This document shows, piece by piece, positions 23,897 through 33,163 of a stretch of DNA of 64,000 nucleotides; position 1 is the first letter of the stretch, and every line of letters begins with the position of its first letter. The stretch is from JAJFJD01 sp965228975 (GTDB taxonomy: Bacteria > Pseudomonadota > Alphaproteobacteria > UBA8366): positions 1,922,001 through 1,986,000 of the forward strand of contig OZ245851.1 in the NCBI GenBank assembly GCA_965228975.1. The letters run 5' to 3'. The notes beneath the pieces are model-generated. The model searched no databases and was not told where the DNA came from. It saw nothing but the letters and a program-made list of their open reading frames with translations. Position numbers and translations under genes: made by a program.

Positions 23897-24826
23897 CTAG
23901 GGCGTCGCCTCTTGGGCGCCGCTCGTCTCGTCGCCGCGGTGGATGTTGAGATACAGCAACAACGGCACCGCAAGGGCTACCGACGAATAGGTGCCGATGA
24001 TCACGCCCCAGATCAGGGCAATGGTGAAGCCACGGATGACCTCGCCGCCGAAGCTGTACAACGCGCCCAACGCCAACAGCGTGGTCACACTCGTCATGAC
24101 CGTTCGCGACAAGGTCTCGTTGATCGACTGGTTGAACACGTCGGGCAGCGGCATCTTCTTGTATTTTCGCAGATTCTCCCGCACACGGTCATAGACGACG
24201 ACCGTGTCATTGATCGAATAGCCCGCAATCGTCAGCACCGCGGCAACCGTCGCCAGATTGAATTCAAGCGCGATCAACGAGAACAACCCGATCGTCGTGA
24301 TCACGTCATGCGTCAGGGCGATCACCGCGCCGATACCGAACTGCCACTCGAATCGGAACCAGATATACATCAGGATCGCCCCGATGGCGGCAATCACGGC
24401 CCAGATGGCGGATTCCTGAAGTTCCGCCCCCACCGTGGGCCCGACCAGTTCCGTCCGACGGTACTCCACCACCTGATCGCCGATGGCGCCCTTGATCTTA
24501 GCCACCGCTGCCTGTTGTGCGTTATCGCCGCCCTCCTGCCGTTGGACGCGGAGCAGCACGACTTCCGGCGATCCGAATTCCTGCAGGCTGACATCGCCCA
24601 GGCCCAGTCCGCCGACCTTACCGCGCAAATCACCGAGATCCGCCGGTCCCTTGGTTTCGATTTCCAGCATGATGCCGCCCAGGAAATCGATACCGAGGTT
24701 CAAGCCTTTGGTCGTGTAGAGGCCGATCGACGCGACGATCAAGAACACCGACAACCCCATCGCAATGAAGCGTTTGCCGATGAAATCGATCTTCGTTCCG
24801 GCGGGAACCAATTTTAGCGTCTTCAT
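23897..24826 (-). CDS. secF: Protein translocase subunit SecF
   Basis: SecF partners SecD in the proton-driven late step of Sec protein export. The 309-residue protein has the N-terminal helix, the periplasmic loop, and GYSINDTVVVYDRVRENLR plus the following TM5-TM6 segments typical of SecF. Six membrane segments are apparent. It starts 22 bases after the secD stop and is followed by the Mth938 gene after 18 bases. Confidence 0.97.
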   Translation of the reverse strand: MKTLKLVPAGTKIDFIGKRFIAMGLSVFLIVASIGLYTTKGLNLGIDFLGGIMLEIETKGPADLGDLRGKVGGLGLGDVSLQEFGSPEVVLLRVQRQEGGDNAQQAAVAKIKGAIGDQVVEYRRTELVGPTVGAELQESAIWAVIAAIGAILMYIWFRFEWQFGIGAVIALTHDVITTIGLFSLIALEFNLATVAAVLTIAGYSINDTVVVYDRVRENLRKYKKMPLPDVFNQSINETLSRTVMTSVTTLLALGALYSFGGEVIRGFTIALIWGVIIGTYSSVALAVPLLLYLNIHRGDETSGAQEATP

Positions 24827-24848
24827 TCCAAACTTCCTCCGGCCCGGA

Positions 24849-26414
24849 TCAAATCGGCAACATCTGCGGGCGCTTTCGGCGCAGCCACAGAACGACCTGG
24901 AAGCGAGTCACCATGATGGCGGTGAACATCGAGGTCATGATTCCAATGGAGAGCGTAACGGCGAAACCCTTGATCGGCCCCGAACCGAACGCAAACAGGA
25001 GAATTGCGGCGATCAGCGTCGTCAGGTTCGAGTCGATGATCGTCGTCAGCGCGCGCCGGTATCCGGCGTCGACGGCATTCAATGGCGAACGCCCGGCGTT
25101 GATCTCCTCCCGTATTCGCTCGAAGATCAGCACGTTCGCATCCACCGCCATGCCCATGGTCAGGACGATTCCGGCGATGCCGGGCAGCGTCAGCGTTGCT
25201 TGAAGGAAGGACAGCAAACCAAAAATCAAGGCGACGTTGAATGCCAACGCAATATTCGCCATGACCCCGAACAGGCCGTAGGTGACGATCATGAAAACCA
25301 CAACCAGGATCATGCCGATGATGCTGGCGATCTTGCCGGCGTCGATCGAATCCTGGCCGAGGCCGGGACCGACCGACCTTTCTTCCAAATAGGTCAAATC
25401 GGCAGGCAACGCGCCGGCACGCAGCAACACCGCGAGATCCCGCGAACTCTGCGTGGTGAAGTTACCCTGGATGATGCCTGAACCGCCGAGGATCGGCTCG
25501 TTGATCCGCGGAGCGGAAATCACCTTGCCGTCAAGCACGACGGCGAACAGGCGGCCGACATTCTTCGACGTGATATCGCCGAAAATCCGCGCGCCCCGGG
25601 TATCGAAACGGAAGCTGACGACCGGCTGGCTGTCCTGGAAACTCGGTTGCGCATCGACAAGGTTCTGGCCGCTGAGCCGCACGCGCCGATGGATACAATA
25701 TTGAAACGGCTGACCGTCGGGACCCAGTTCGTCCGACGGAAGCAATTGCGACCCCGGCGGCACCCGCGCAGCATTTGGATCGCAGGCCATATTGATCATG
25801 TGGAAGGTCATCTTGGCGGTCTTGCCGATCGTGGCCTTCAGCCGTTCGGTATCGCGGGCGCCCGGGACCTGGATCAAAATCCGATCCTCACCCTGGCGTT
25901 GGATAATCGGTTCGCGGGTTCCCAGTTCGTCGATCCGGCGGCGGATCACCTCGATCGACTGGCCGATGACCGTCGTGATGCGGTCGCGCAGGGCCTGATC
26001 CGTCAGGCTCGCCTTGAACTTTCCTCCGCCTTCGGAGGATATCAGCAGATCGGGATTCTCAAGCCGTATGCGCGACCGGACCGCATCGGCCTTGTCCTCG
26101 TCCTGTATCTGAAAGATCAGATCGCGTCCTTCGAGCGTGACGGTACCCCGCACCCGCTCACTGCGCATGGCCGTTCGGATCGTCGCCTTATAGCTCTTGT
26201 CGAGGATATCGTTGACGTAGCCGTCGGTATCGACCTGCATCAGCAGATGCGCGCCGCCTTGAAGGTCAAGGCCGAGGTTAATCCGCTTGCCGGGTGCCCA
26301 ATCCGGTCCGCCTTCGAGCGATCCGCTCGGCAGGAAATTCGGTGCGGCATAGAGGACGCCCAGCAAACATACGGCCAGGACGAGGATTCGCTTCCAAGTT
26401 GGGAAATCTAGCAT
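24849..26414 (-). CDS. secD: Protein translocase subunit SecD
   Basis: The 521-residue SecD has an N-terminal membrane helix (WKRILVLAVCLLGVLYAAPN), the LGLDLQGGAHLLMQVD signature, a large periplasmic domain and the C-terminal membrane domain with GMAVDANVLIFERIREE, which carries the conserved Asp used in proton coupling. It works with SecF and YajC at the SecYEG channel. It starts 33 bases after the yajC stop. Confidence 0.98.
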   Translation of the reverse strand: MLDFPTWKRILVLAVCLLGVLYAAPNFLPSGSLEGGPDWAPGKRINLGLDLQGGAHLLMQVDTDGYVNDILDKSYKATIRTAMRSERVRGTVTLEGRDLIFQIQDEDKADAVRSRIRLENPDLLISSEGGGKFKASLTDQALRDRITTVIGQSIEVIRRRIDELGTREPIIQRQGEDRILIQVPGARDTERLKATIGKTAKMTFHMINMACDPNAARVPPGSQLLPSDELGPDGQPFQYCIHRRVRLSGQNLVDAQPSFQDSQPVVSFRFDTRGARIFGDITSKNVGRLFAVVLDGKVISAPRINEPILGGSGIIQGNFTTQSSRDLAVLLRAGALPADLTYLEERSVGPGLGQDSIDAGKIASIIGMILVVVFMIVTYGLFGVMANIALAFNVALIFGLLSFLQATLTLPGIAGIVLTMGMAVDANVLIFERIREEINAGRSPLNAVDAGYRRALTTIIDSNLTTLIAAILLFAFGSGPIKGFAVTLSIGIMTSMFTAIMVTRFQVVLWLRRKRPQMLPI

Positions 26415-26447
26415 AGGCCTCTGTTTCAGCTAAGGTCCGGAAACGGT

Positions 26448-26822
26448 CTAGCTCGCCTTGGCGTCGCCGGCGGCTTTACCGCCCTTTTCCTTCTTATCGG
26501 CTTGCGCCGGCTCGGTCTTCGACAGGACTTCGGCGATCGTGCCCCGCGAAACGCGGATCCGCACACCGTCGGCGATCTGTACCGCGAGTTCGTTCTCGTT
26601 GACCACCTTGGTCACGGTGCCGTAAATGCCGCCGCCTGTAATGATCTTGTCCCCCCGGCGTACCGCCGAGAGCATCTCCCGATGAGCCTTCATCTTCTTT
26701 TGTTGAGGCCGGATAAGGAGGAAATAGAAAACGGCGAAAATCAACACCAGCGGGATCATGGCTTCCAGAAGGCCGCCTCCGCCGCCACCGGCCCCCTGGG
26801 CCCAAGCAGTCGAAATAAACAT
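26448..26822 (-). CDS. yajC: Preprotein translocase subunit YajC
   Basis: YajC is a small SecDF accessory protein. The 124-residue product has a short Gly-rich N-terminus, a single membrane helix (AMIPLVLIFAVFYFLLIRPQQKK) with the family RPQQKK exit, a cytoplasmic domain with GDKIITGGGIYGTV, and a lysine- and alanine-rich tail. I choose the ATG at 26822 because GGGAGA lies seven bases upstream; a start at 26849 is less likely. It heads the yajC-secD-secF-Mth938 operon. Confidence 0.96.
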   Translation of the reverse strand: MFISTAWAQGAGGGGGGLLEAMIPLVLIFAVFYFLLIRPQQKKMKAHREMLSAVRRGDKIITGGGIYGTVTKVVNENELAVQIADGVRIRVSRGTIAEVLSKTEPAQADKKEKGGKAAGDAKAS

Positions 26823-27006
26823 CAAAGTCTCCCAGATGGGCTTGCACACCTGTGCACAGAGGGCGGACTATACCGGTCCGTGCCGTAATTTCAATCGAGC
26901 TAAACGCTTGGCCCACCAAGCCGCCCTGTAATTGACGACCGCCCCTCCCATCGCTAGGGTCCGCCGCCGGCGTGAATAAGCACGCCATTTCCGGTATATC
27001 GATGTG

Positions 27007-27873
27007 ATGGACGACAATAACAAGACCCATACCCTGTTAACGCGGATCGCGAGCGCACTGGAGCGTTTGGCCCCGGAATCCGCTGCCGCGGTGGATTTCG
27101 CGGCCGCCGACGCCTTCGTCTGGCGCGCCGAGGCCAATACCCTCGACCCGGTCCCCGTGGTCAACCGCATCGACATCAATCTTCTCAAAGGTATAGGGCG
27201 TCAGGTTGAGACCCTGCTGGAGAACACCCGACGGTTCGCGGACGGTCTTCCCGCCAACAACGCCCTGCTTTGGGGCGCGCGCGGCACGGGCAAGAGTTCG
27301 CTGGTAAAGGCGGTCCACGCCCAGATCAATACCGAGAAGGGCCGCAGCCTGGCCCTGGTCGAAATCCATCGCGAGGACATCCCGAGCCTGCCCTATCTGC
27401 TGGGGCTTCTCCGTGGCAGCAAGCGGCGATGCGTGGTGTTCTGCGACGACCTGTCTTTCGACGGCGACGACGCCAGCTACAAATCCCTTAAAGCGATGCT
27501 CGAAGGCGGGATCGAAGGCCGCCCCGGCAACGTGATTTTCTATGCCACGTCCAACCGTCGGCACCTCTTGCCGCGCGACATGATGGAAAACGAGCGCTCG
27601 ACCGCGATCAATCCGTCCGAGGCGGTCGAGGAAAAGGTATCGCTCTCCGACCGGTTCGGCCTGTGGCTGGGCTTCCACAATTGCGATCAGGACACATTCT
27701 TCGCGATGATCGAAGGATATATCGCTCATTACGGCCTAAAGACCGGCGATATCGACTGGAAGGCGGAAGCGAAGGAATGGTCGGTCACGCGCGGCGCACG
27801 GTCCGGCCGCGTTGCTTGGCAATACGTTCAGGACCTAGCCGGACGGCTTGGTCAGCACCTCAATGGTTCCTGA
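27007..27873 (+). CDS. DUF815 AAA+-type ATPase
   Basis: The 288-residue protein is a DUF815 ATPase. It has Walker A LLWGARGTGKSSLVKA near residues 86-101, a Walker B-like CVVFCDDLSF, and the family segment LKAMLEGGIEGRPGNVIFYATSNRRHL. Members are widespread, single-domain P-loop NTPases of unknown cellular role. A GTG at 27004 directly precedes the ATG at 27007. Its last 39 bases overlap the 3' end of the convergent nlpD-like gene. Confidence 0.92.
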   Translation: MDDNNKTHTLLTRIASALERLAPESAAAVDFAAADAFVWRAEANTLDPVPVVNRIDINLLKGIGRQVETLLENTRRFADGLPANNALLWGARGTGKSSLVKAVHAQINTEKGRSLALVEIHREDIPSLPYLLGLLRGSKRRCVVFCDDLSFDGDDASYKSLKAMLEGGIEGRPGNVIFYATSNRRHLLPRDMMENERSTAINPSEAVEEKVSLSDRFGLWLGFHNCDQDTFFAMIEGYIAHYGLKTGDIDWKAEAKEWSVTRGARSGRVAWQYVQDLAGRLGQHLNGS

Positions 27874-29073
27874 CCCATTTAGCGCCGCACGCCGCTGACG
27901 CAGGTATTTCTTCGGATTGACCGCGCGGCGGCCCTTGCGAATCTCGAAATGAAGCTGCGGTTTGGCCACGTTGCCCGAGCTGCCGACCTTGGCGATCGTC
28001 TGGCCGCGCGAAACCCGCTGTCCCCGCTTCACCAGAATCTTGTCCGTGTGCGCATAGGCGGTCATGTATCCCTTTGCGTGCTTGATGAGGATGAGATTCC
28101 CGAACCCGCGCAACTCGTTGCCGCGATACGCGACGACCCCGTTCTGCGCCGCCAGGATCGGCGTTCCGCGCGGTGCGGCGATATTGATGCCGTCGTTGTG
28201 CAAACCGCCCTTTTTCGGGCCGAACCGCGAGATCACCCGCCCGGATATCGGCCACATGAAGCCGCCCCGGCTAAGCCCCTTCGGCCGGGGGATATTGGTC
28301 GACGGCGGCACGATTACCTGCCGTGGCGGCGCGATCGCAACCTGCGATTCAGGCGACGGCGCGGCCGCCGCCGGCGGCTCGTTCGACCGGTCCCCTTCCC
28401 CCCGGTCCACGGCCGCCACCGCCGTCACAGCGGCCTGTGTCGCCGGCAACAACAGCGTCTGGCCGATCTTGATCGTAAAGGGCGTCCCAACGCCGTTCAG
28501 CCGCATGAGTTCCTTGCGTGAGACGTCGTACCGCCGGGAAATCGAATAGACCGTATCGCCTTTGCTCACCAAGTGCGTCCGCTGCGCCGGTACTTTGATT
28601 TTCTGTCCCAACGCCAGGATGTAGGGCGGTTCGAGCTTGTTGATGATCAACAGGCTGCGCACGGGCACGCCATAGAGACGCGATATCGCGTAGACCGTCT
28701 GCTTCTTGGTGACGATATGAACGCCGCTCGCCGGCACAGGCTGGTACTTACCGGCCGCACCCTTCCGGTCGAAGGCCGTTACCGAGGTCTTGCCCCGGGT
28801 GAACCCGCTGAGTGCCTGTTGTTTTTTGGCGCCCCCCGGTGGCGGTAGCGGCTTGCTCTCGATGATGCCTGCTTGTCCCTGCCGAGGCTTGGCGCGGGGT
28901 ATCGGCGCTTGCGGCTCCTGGATGCCGCGGCGCGACGCCAATTGCCGTTCCTTCGCGCGCGCATTCTCTTCATAGAGCACCACGTTCGCCGGCTGAGCAC
29001 AGGCGCCAAGCAACAACGCGAACATCGTCGCGGCATATCCGTAGGTTCGGCGGCACGGTCGCTGCATGGCCAT
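27835..29073 (-). CDS. nlpD: LysM/M23 (LytM-type) lipoprotein, NlpD-like with degenerate zinc site
   Basis: The 412-residue protein has a lipobox LLGAC (Cys25), two LysM peptidoglycan-binding repeats (about 118-162 and 167-210), a Pro/Ala-rich linker and a C-terminal M23 domain (about 273-390). Zinc-binding positions are changed: the H-x-G-x-D motif reads N293-D-G-I-N297, and HxH reads Q373-L-H375, so it is probably not an active endopeptidase. E. coli NlpD and EnvC are similarly degenerate and activate amidases during division; a like role is inferred. Its ATG shares one base with the pcm stop (TAATG). Confidence 0.9.
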   Translation of the reverse strand: MAMQRPCRRTYGYAATMFALLLGACAQPANVVLYEENARAKERQLASRRGIQEPQAPIPRAKPRQGQAGIIESKPLPPPGGAKKQQALSGFTRGKTSVTAFDRKGAAGKYQPVPASGVHIVTKKQTVYAISRLYGVPVRSLLIINKLEPPYILALGQKIKVPAQRTHLVSKGDTVYSISRRYDVSRKELMRLNGVGTPFTIKIGQTLLLPATQAAVTAVAAVDRGEGDRSNEPPAAAAPSPESQVAIAPPRQVIVPPSTNIPRPKGLSRGGFMWPISGRVISRFGPKKGGLHNDGINIAAPRGTPILAAQNGVVAYRGNELRGFGNLILIKHAKGYMTAYAHTDKILVKRGQRVSRGQTIAKVGSSGNVAKPQLHFEIRKGRRAVNPKKYLRQRRAALNGSGTIEVLTKPSG

Positions 29074-29723
29074 TACACCGCGATCTTTCGTTGCGCGCGC
29101 CCGGAAACGAGCGGCACGAACCGCACCGGCCCCAGATCCTCGACGTCCGGCACGCCATCCGTTTTGACGAATCGCATAATTCGCTGTTCGCCGCGGTCCT
29201 CGCCCAAGGGACAGACCATGATGCCGCCGACCGCAAGCTGGTCCCATAACAACGGCGGAATTTCCTCGGACGCGGCGGATACCAGAACCCGCTCAAACGG
29301 CGCCTGTTCGGGCCAACCCAGACTTCCATCCCCGGTGCGGCCGGTCACGTTGTGACGGCGCAACTCTGCGATACAGTCCTCGGCGCGTTGCATCAAACTT
29401 CCTTCGCGTTCGATCGCATAGACTCGGCGAAACAGATACGACAGGATCGCAGTCTGATACCCCGAACCGCTGCCGATCTCCAGTACTTTCAAGTTCTTGT
29501 CAGGATTCAACGCTTGCACCATCCGTGCCACGACCGTCGGTTGGCTGATCGTCTGCCCATGGCCGATCGGCAGCGCAGTGTCCTCCCAGGTCTGGTCCTG
29601 AAATGCATCCGGCACGAACAATCGACGCGGCACATTCTCCAATGCCGAAAGCAATCCGGTGTCGGTGATGCCGGCGCGGCGAAGCTCGAGAATCAGACGA
29701 ATTTTTTGGGTCGGCGGCGTCAC
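29073..29723 (-). CDS. pcm: Protein-L-isoaspartate O-methyltransferase
   Basis: Pcm methylates isoaspartyl residues in aged proteins using S-adenosylmethionine so they can revert to aspartate. The 216-residue length is typical. GHGQTISQPTVVARM and the SAM-binding VLEIGSGSGYQTAIL are diagnostic. It is the middle gene of surE-pcm-nlpD, a classical proteobacterial arrangement: 24 bases after surE, and its stop overlaps the next start by one base. Confidence 0.97.
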   Translation of the reverse strand: MTPPTQKIRLILELRRAGITDTGLLSALENVPRRLFVPDAFQDQTWEDTALPIGHGQTISQPTVVARMVQALNPDKNLKVLEIGSGSGYQTAILSYLFRRVYAIEREGSLMQRAEDCIAELRRHNVTGRTGDGSLGWPEQAPFERVLVSAASEEIPPLLWDQLAVGGIMVCPLGEDRGEQRIMRFVKTDGVPDVEDLGPVRFVPLVSGRAQRKIAV

Positions 29724-29747
29724 CGCGAGGTCCCGTCTGGTTTGCGT

Positions 29748-30536
29748 CTAGCGTTCGGGCCTTGTTGTAGCAAAAAGCGAGCGAATAGTCGTTAACGAGC
29801 CGCGATGGGTGAGATCGACATGCAGCGGCGTAATCGCGATGTCGTTCCGGTCGATCGCGCGGAAGTCCGCATCGCCCCTTTTCCGGTCGTTGTCGTGTTG
29901 CGGTTCGCCGATCATGTAGTACTGGCGGCCGCGCAGCGGCACGCCGTGTATCTCATATCCGCCGCTTCGCCGGCCCTGCGGCACCACAACGGTATTTTGT
30001 ACGTCCTTGACCTTACAGGCCGGAAAATTGACGTTCATGAAGACATCGCGCGTCCACTCGACGGACAGCAGCTGCCGGATGACGTCCGCGCCGTAGCGGC
30101 GGGACGCCGACCAATCGATCGCACGGCCGGGACCGGTGGCTTGACTTAAGGCGATCGACCGGAACCCCAGCAACGCGCCTTCCATGGCACCCGCAACCGT
30201 TCCGGAATAGATCACTTCCTCGGCCAGGTTGGCGCCCTTGTTGACGCCGGACAGCACCAAGTCCGGCAGCGATCCGGCCATGATCTCGCCGACCGCCAAC
30301 AACACGCAATCGGTCGGGCTGCCGGAAACGGCGAACCGCCGACGGCCGAGCTTTTCGACCCGGATTGAGTTGGTCACCGTGAAGGCGTGGCTGGCGCCGC
30401 TCTGTTCGGTCTGCGGGGCGACGACCCAGACTTCTTTGCCCAGCGAGCGGGCAATCTTTTCCATGACCTTGAGACCGGGCGCAGCGATCCCGTCATCGTT
30501 CACGACCAAAATACGGGCGTTCGCCAAGTCCACCAT
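29748..30536 (-). CDS. surE: 5'/3'-nucleotidase SurE
   Basis: SurE is a metal-dependent nucleoside monophosphate phosphatase linked to stationary-phase survival. The 262-residue product begins with ILVVNDDGIAAPGL, whose two Asp are metal ligands. It has the family SGASHAFT and SGVNKGANLAEEVIYSGTV segments. It starts 18 bases after the serS stop and is followed by pcm. Confidence 0.97.
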   Translation of the reverse strand: MVDLANARILVVNDDGIAAPGLKVMEKIARSLGKEVWVVAPQTEQSGASHAFTVTNSIRVEKLGRRRFAVSGSPTDCVLLAVGEIMAGSLPDLVLSGVNKGANLAEEVIYSGTVAGAMEGALLGFRSIALSQATGPGRAIDWSASRRYGADVIRQLLSVEWTRDVFMNVNFPACKVKDVQNTVVVPQGRRSGGYEIHGVPLRGRQYYMIGEPQHDNDRKRGDADFRAIDRNDIAITPLHVDLTHRGSLTTIRSLFATTRPER

Positions 30537-30554
30537 CGCGTTGCGCCAGCTCCC

Positions 30555-31835
30555 TTATCCCCGATCGACCTCGATGCGGTCCTGCCCGCCCATGAAGGGC
30601 TTTAGGACATCGGGAATGGCAATCGAGCCGTCCGCTTGCTGGTAGTTCTCCAATACGGCGATCAAGGTACGCCCGACCGCCAGGCCGGAGCCATTCAGCG
30701 TGTGAACGAAGCGGGTTCCTTTCTCGGTCGGCACCTTGAAGCGCGCGTTCATCCGCCGCGCCTGGAAATCCCAGCAATTCGAGCAGCTCGAAATTTCACG
30801 GTACCGGTTCTGTCCCGGCAGCCAAACCTCAATATCGTATGTCTTGCGGGCGTTGAACCCCAAGTCGCCGGTGCACAGCGTCACCACGCGATAGGAAAGG
30901 CCGAGACGTTTCAGCACCTCTTCCGCACAACCGGTCATGCGTTCTAGCTCGTTTTCCGACTCTTCCGGATGCGTGATGCTGACCAATTCCACCTTGCTGA
31001 ATTGATGCTGCCGGAGCATGCCGCGCGTATCCTTGCCGGCGGAGCCCGCTTCCGACCGGAAACACGGCGTCCAAGCGGTCACGCGGAGCGGCAATTCGTC
31101 GACGCCGGTCACCGCGTCGGCGACCAAGCTCGTCAACGGCACCTCCGCCGTCGGAATCAGCCAGAAATCATCGCCGGCGCGATACAAGTCTTCCTCGAAT
31201 TTCGGCAACTGTCCGGTGCCGTACATGGTCTGCGAGCGCACCAACGCTGGCGGCACGACCTCGGTATAGCCGAACTCCTCGGTATGCAGGGTCAGCATGA
31301 AATTGGCGAGGGCCCGGTCGAGCTTGGCCAGAGCGCCCGACAACACCACGAAACGAGAGCCCGACAGTTTCGCGGCTGTCTCGAAATCCATCATGCCGAG
31401 CGCTTCACCGAGATCGAAATGTTCCCGCGCCTCGAAATTCATCTGGCGCGCATCGCCGACCACGCGTTCCTCCCGGTTATCGTCCTCGTCCGCCCCGTCC
31501 GGCACGTCGTCCGCCGGCAGGTTGGGCAGCGTCTCGAGGATTCCCTTCAGGGCGGCGGCTTGGGCGCGTTCGTCCTTTTCGGCGGCATCCATACGATCCT
31601 TGATCGACTGCACCTCGGCAATCAGGTCGGTCGCATCCTCGCCCGACTTCTTGGCCGCACCGATCAGCTTCGACGCCTCATTGCGGCGCTGCTGCATCTC
31701 CTGCATCGACGTCTGCGCCGCACGGCGCTGAACATCCAATTCAAGTATCTGCGCCGACGCGGGGGCGAGGCCACGGCGGCCTAGACCCGTGTCGAAAGTG
31801 TCGGGATTGTCACGAATGAAGCGCAGGTCGTGCAT
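30555..31835 (-). CDS. serS: Seryl-tRNA synthetase
   Basis: SerS charges tRNA-Ser. The 426-residue class II synthetase has the long N-terminal coiled-coil arm (about residues 30-100, rich in Gln, Glu, Lys) and the catalytic motifs: motif 2 CFRSEAGSAGKDTRGMLRQHQF and motif 3 GSGLAVGRTLIAVLENYQ. It lies 64 bases after tatC in the tatABC-serS-surE-pcm-nlpD run. Confidence 0.98.
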   Translation of the reverse strand: MHDLRFIRDNPDTFDTGLGRRGLAPASAQILELDVQRRAAQTSMQEMQQRRNEASKLIGAAKKSGEDATDLIAEVQSIKDRMDAAEKDERAQAAALKGILETLPNLPADDVPDGADEDDNREERVVGDARQMNFEAREHFDLGEALGMMDFETAAKLSGSRFVVLSGALAKLDRALANFMLTLHTEEFGYTEVVPPALVRSQTMYGTGQLPKFEEDLYRAGDDFWLIPTAEVPLTSLVADAVTGVDELPLRVTAWTPCFRSEAGSAGKDTRGMLRQHQFSKVELVSITHPEESENELERMTGCAEEVLKRLGLSYRVVTLCTGDLGFNARKTYDIEVWLPGQNRYREISSCSNCWDFQARRMNARFKVPTEKGTRFVHTLNGSGLAVGRTLIAVLENYQQADGSIAIPDVLKPFMGGQDRIEVDRG

Positions 31836-31899
31836 GGCTCTAAACCGGTTTCGAGTGAAGACTTATCGTGATTTCTGCGGCTTTATACGGGGCTAGCCG

Positions 31900-32703
31900 T
31901 CAGATGTCATCATCCTCGATTTCGCGGTCCAACGCGTCTTCGCGTTCCTGCCGCTTGCGCTCGACGAGCCGCGCGCACCAGATCGAAATCTCGTACAGGG
32001 CGATGATCGGCAGAGCGAGGCCGATCTGGCTCAGCGGATCGGGCGGCGTGAGGATCGCGGCGGCGACGAAGGCTGCGACGATGGCGTAGCGGCGTTTCTC
32101 CCGCATGCCTTGGCTGGTCGCCAATCCGGCGCGCGCCAATAACGTCAGCAAAACCGGCAGTTCGAAACTGATGCCGAATGCGAAGATCAGACGCATGACC
32201 AGGGTCAGGTATTCGTTGACCTTGGGTTCCAGCGCGATCGCGAGCTGACCTTCCCCGCCCGCCTGCTCGAAACCCGCGAAAAACTGCCATGCGACCGGCA
32301 GGACGAGATAGTAGACGAAGGCCGCCCCGAGCAGGAACAGAAAGGGCGTCGCGATCAGGAACGGCAGGAACGCGCGCTTTTCGTGGCGGTACAATCCCGG
32401 GGCCACGAACATCCATATCTGGTTGGAAATCAGCGGAAAGGCCAGGAACGCACCGGCAAAGAAGGCGACCTTGATCTCCGTGAAGAATTTCTCGTGCAGT
32501 GCCGTATAGATCAGCCGCCGGGATTCCTGGCCGGTCCAAAGATCGGCGAGCGGCGCCACCAGGAAATTGAAAATCGGATCGGCGAAATAGAAGCTGACCA
32601 GGAAACAAACCAGGAAGGACACCGCGCTGTAGATGAGACGGCGTCGAAGCTCGATCAGATGATCGAGCAACGGCATCTTCGCGTCTTCGATATCCCCGCT
32701 CAT
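31900..32703 (-). CDS. tatC: Twin-arginine translocase subunit TatC
   Basis: TatC is the six-helix receptor of the Tat pathway, binding signal peptides with TatB to export folded proteins. The 267-residue protein has the N-terminal MPLLDHLIELRRRLI signature. The segments FYFADPIFNFLVAPL and FAGAFLAFPLISNQIWMFVAPGL are conserved. The cytoplasmic tail is acidic and Arg-rich (EDALDREIEDDDI). Its start overlaps the tatB stop by four bases. Confidence 0.97.
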   Translation of the reverse strand: MSGDIEDAKMPLLDHLIELRRRLIYSAVSFLVCFLVSFYFADPIFNFLVAPLADLWTGQESRRLIYTALHEKFFTEIKVAFFAGAFLAFPLISNQIWMFVAPGLYRHEKRAFLPFLIATPFLFLLGAAFVYYLVLPVAWQFFAGFEQAGGEGQLAIALEPKVNEYLTLVMRLIFAFGISFELPVLLTLLARAGLATSQGMREKRRYAIVAAFVAAAILTPPDPLSQIGLALPIIALYEISIWCARLVERKRQEREDALDREIEDDDI

Positions 32704-33119
32704 CCGGCGCTTTCCGTCTTACCGCCGGCGATCTTCGGGTCAGGCCCGGCGGTTTCGCTCTCGACCTTCTCAGGCCTGTCGGCGGCGATCTTCGGGTTGC
32801 TTACGGCGTCCTTTGTGTCCTCGACGGCGCCGCCGATCTCCTCGACCGCCTCCCGCATCTCTCCGGACGGATCGATCGTGCGTTCGATCTCGTCCCCGAA
32901 ATCGACGCCGGCTCCCTTCTCGATATCCTTCCGGAGATCCTCCAGGTCGGCTTCGCGCGCAAGATCGTCGATCCCGTCCTGGAACTCGCGCGCCATGGAC
33001 CGAACCTTGCGAATCCAAAGAGTTACAGTCCGGAGGACACGCGGCAACTCCTTTGGCCCGACCACGATGATGGTGATCAGGGCGACGAGGAAGAGTTCTT
33101 GCCAGCCGATGTCAAACAT
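32700..33119 (-). CDS. tatB: Twin-arginine translocase subunit TatB
   Basis: The 139-residue product has the TatB N-terminal membrane helix (MFDIGWQELFLVALITIIVVGPKELPRVL, with the family G-P-E/K-L-P pattern). An amphipathic helix and a long charged cytoplasmic tail follow. TatB pairs with TatC in signal-peptide recognition. It starts 44 bases after the tatA stop. Confidence 0.95.
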   Translation of the reverse strand: MFDIGWQELFLVALITIIVVGPKELPRVLRTVTLWIRKVRSMAREFQDGIDDLAREADLEDLRKDIEKGAGVDFGDEIERTIDPSGEMREAVEEIGGAVEDTKDAVSNPKIAADRPEKVESETAGPDPKIAGGKTESAG

Positions 33120-33163
33120 GGCGGCGCTTCATGCGTTGAACTGGTGTCAGGACGGCGCCGTGG

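Noticed and set aside
23285..24817. A 510-codon open frame on the plus strand opposite secF
   Set aside because: It is antisense to an unmistakable secF in GC-rich DNA and has low-complexity Arg/Asp/His-rich translation with no family motif.
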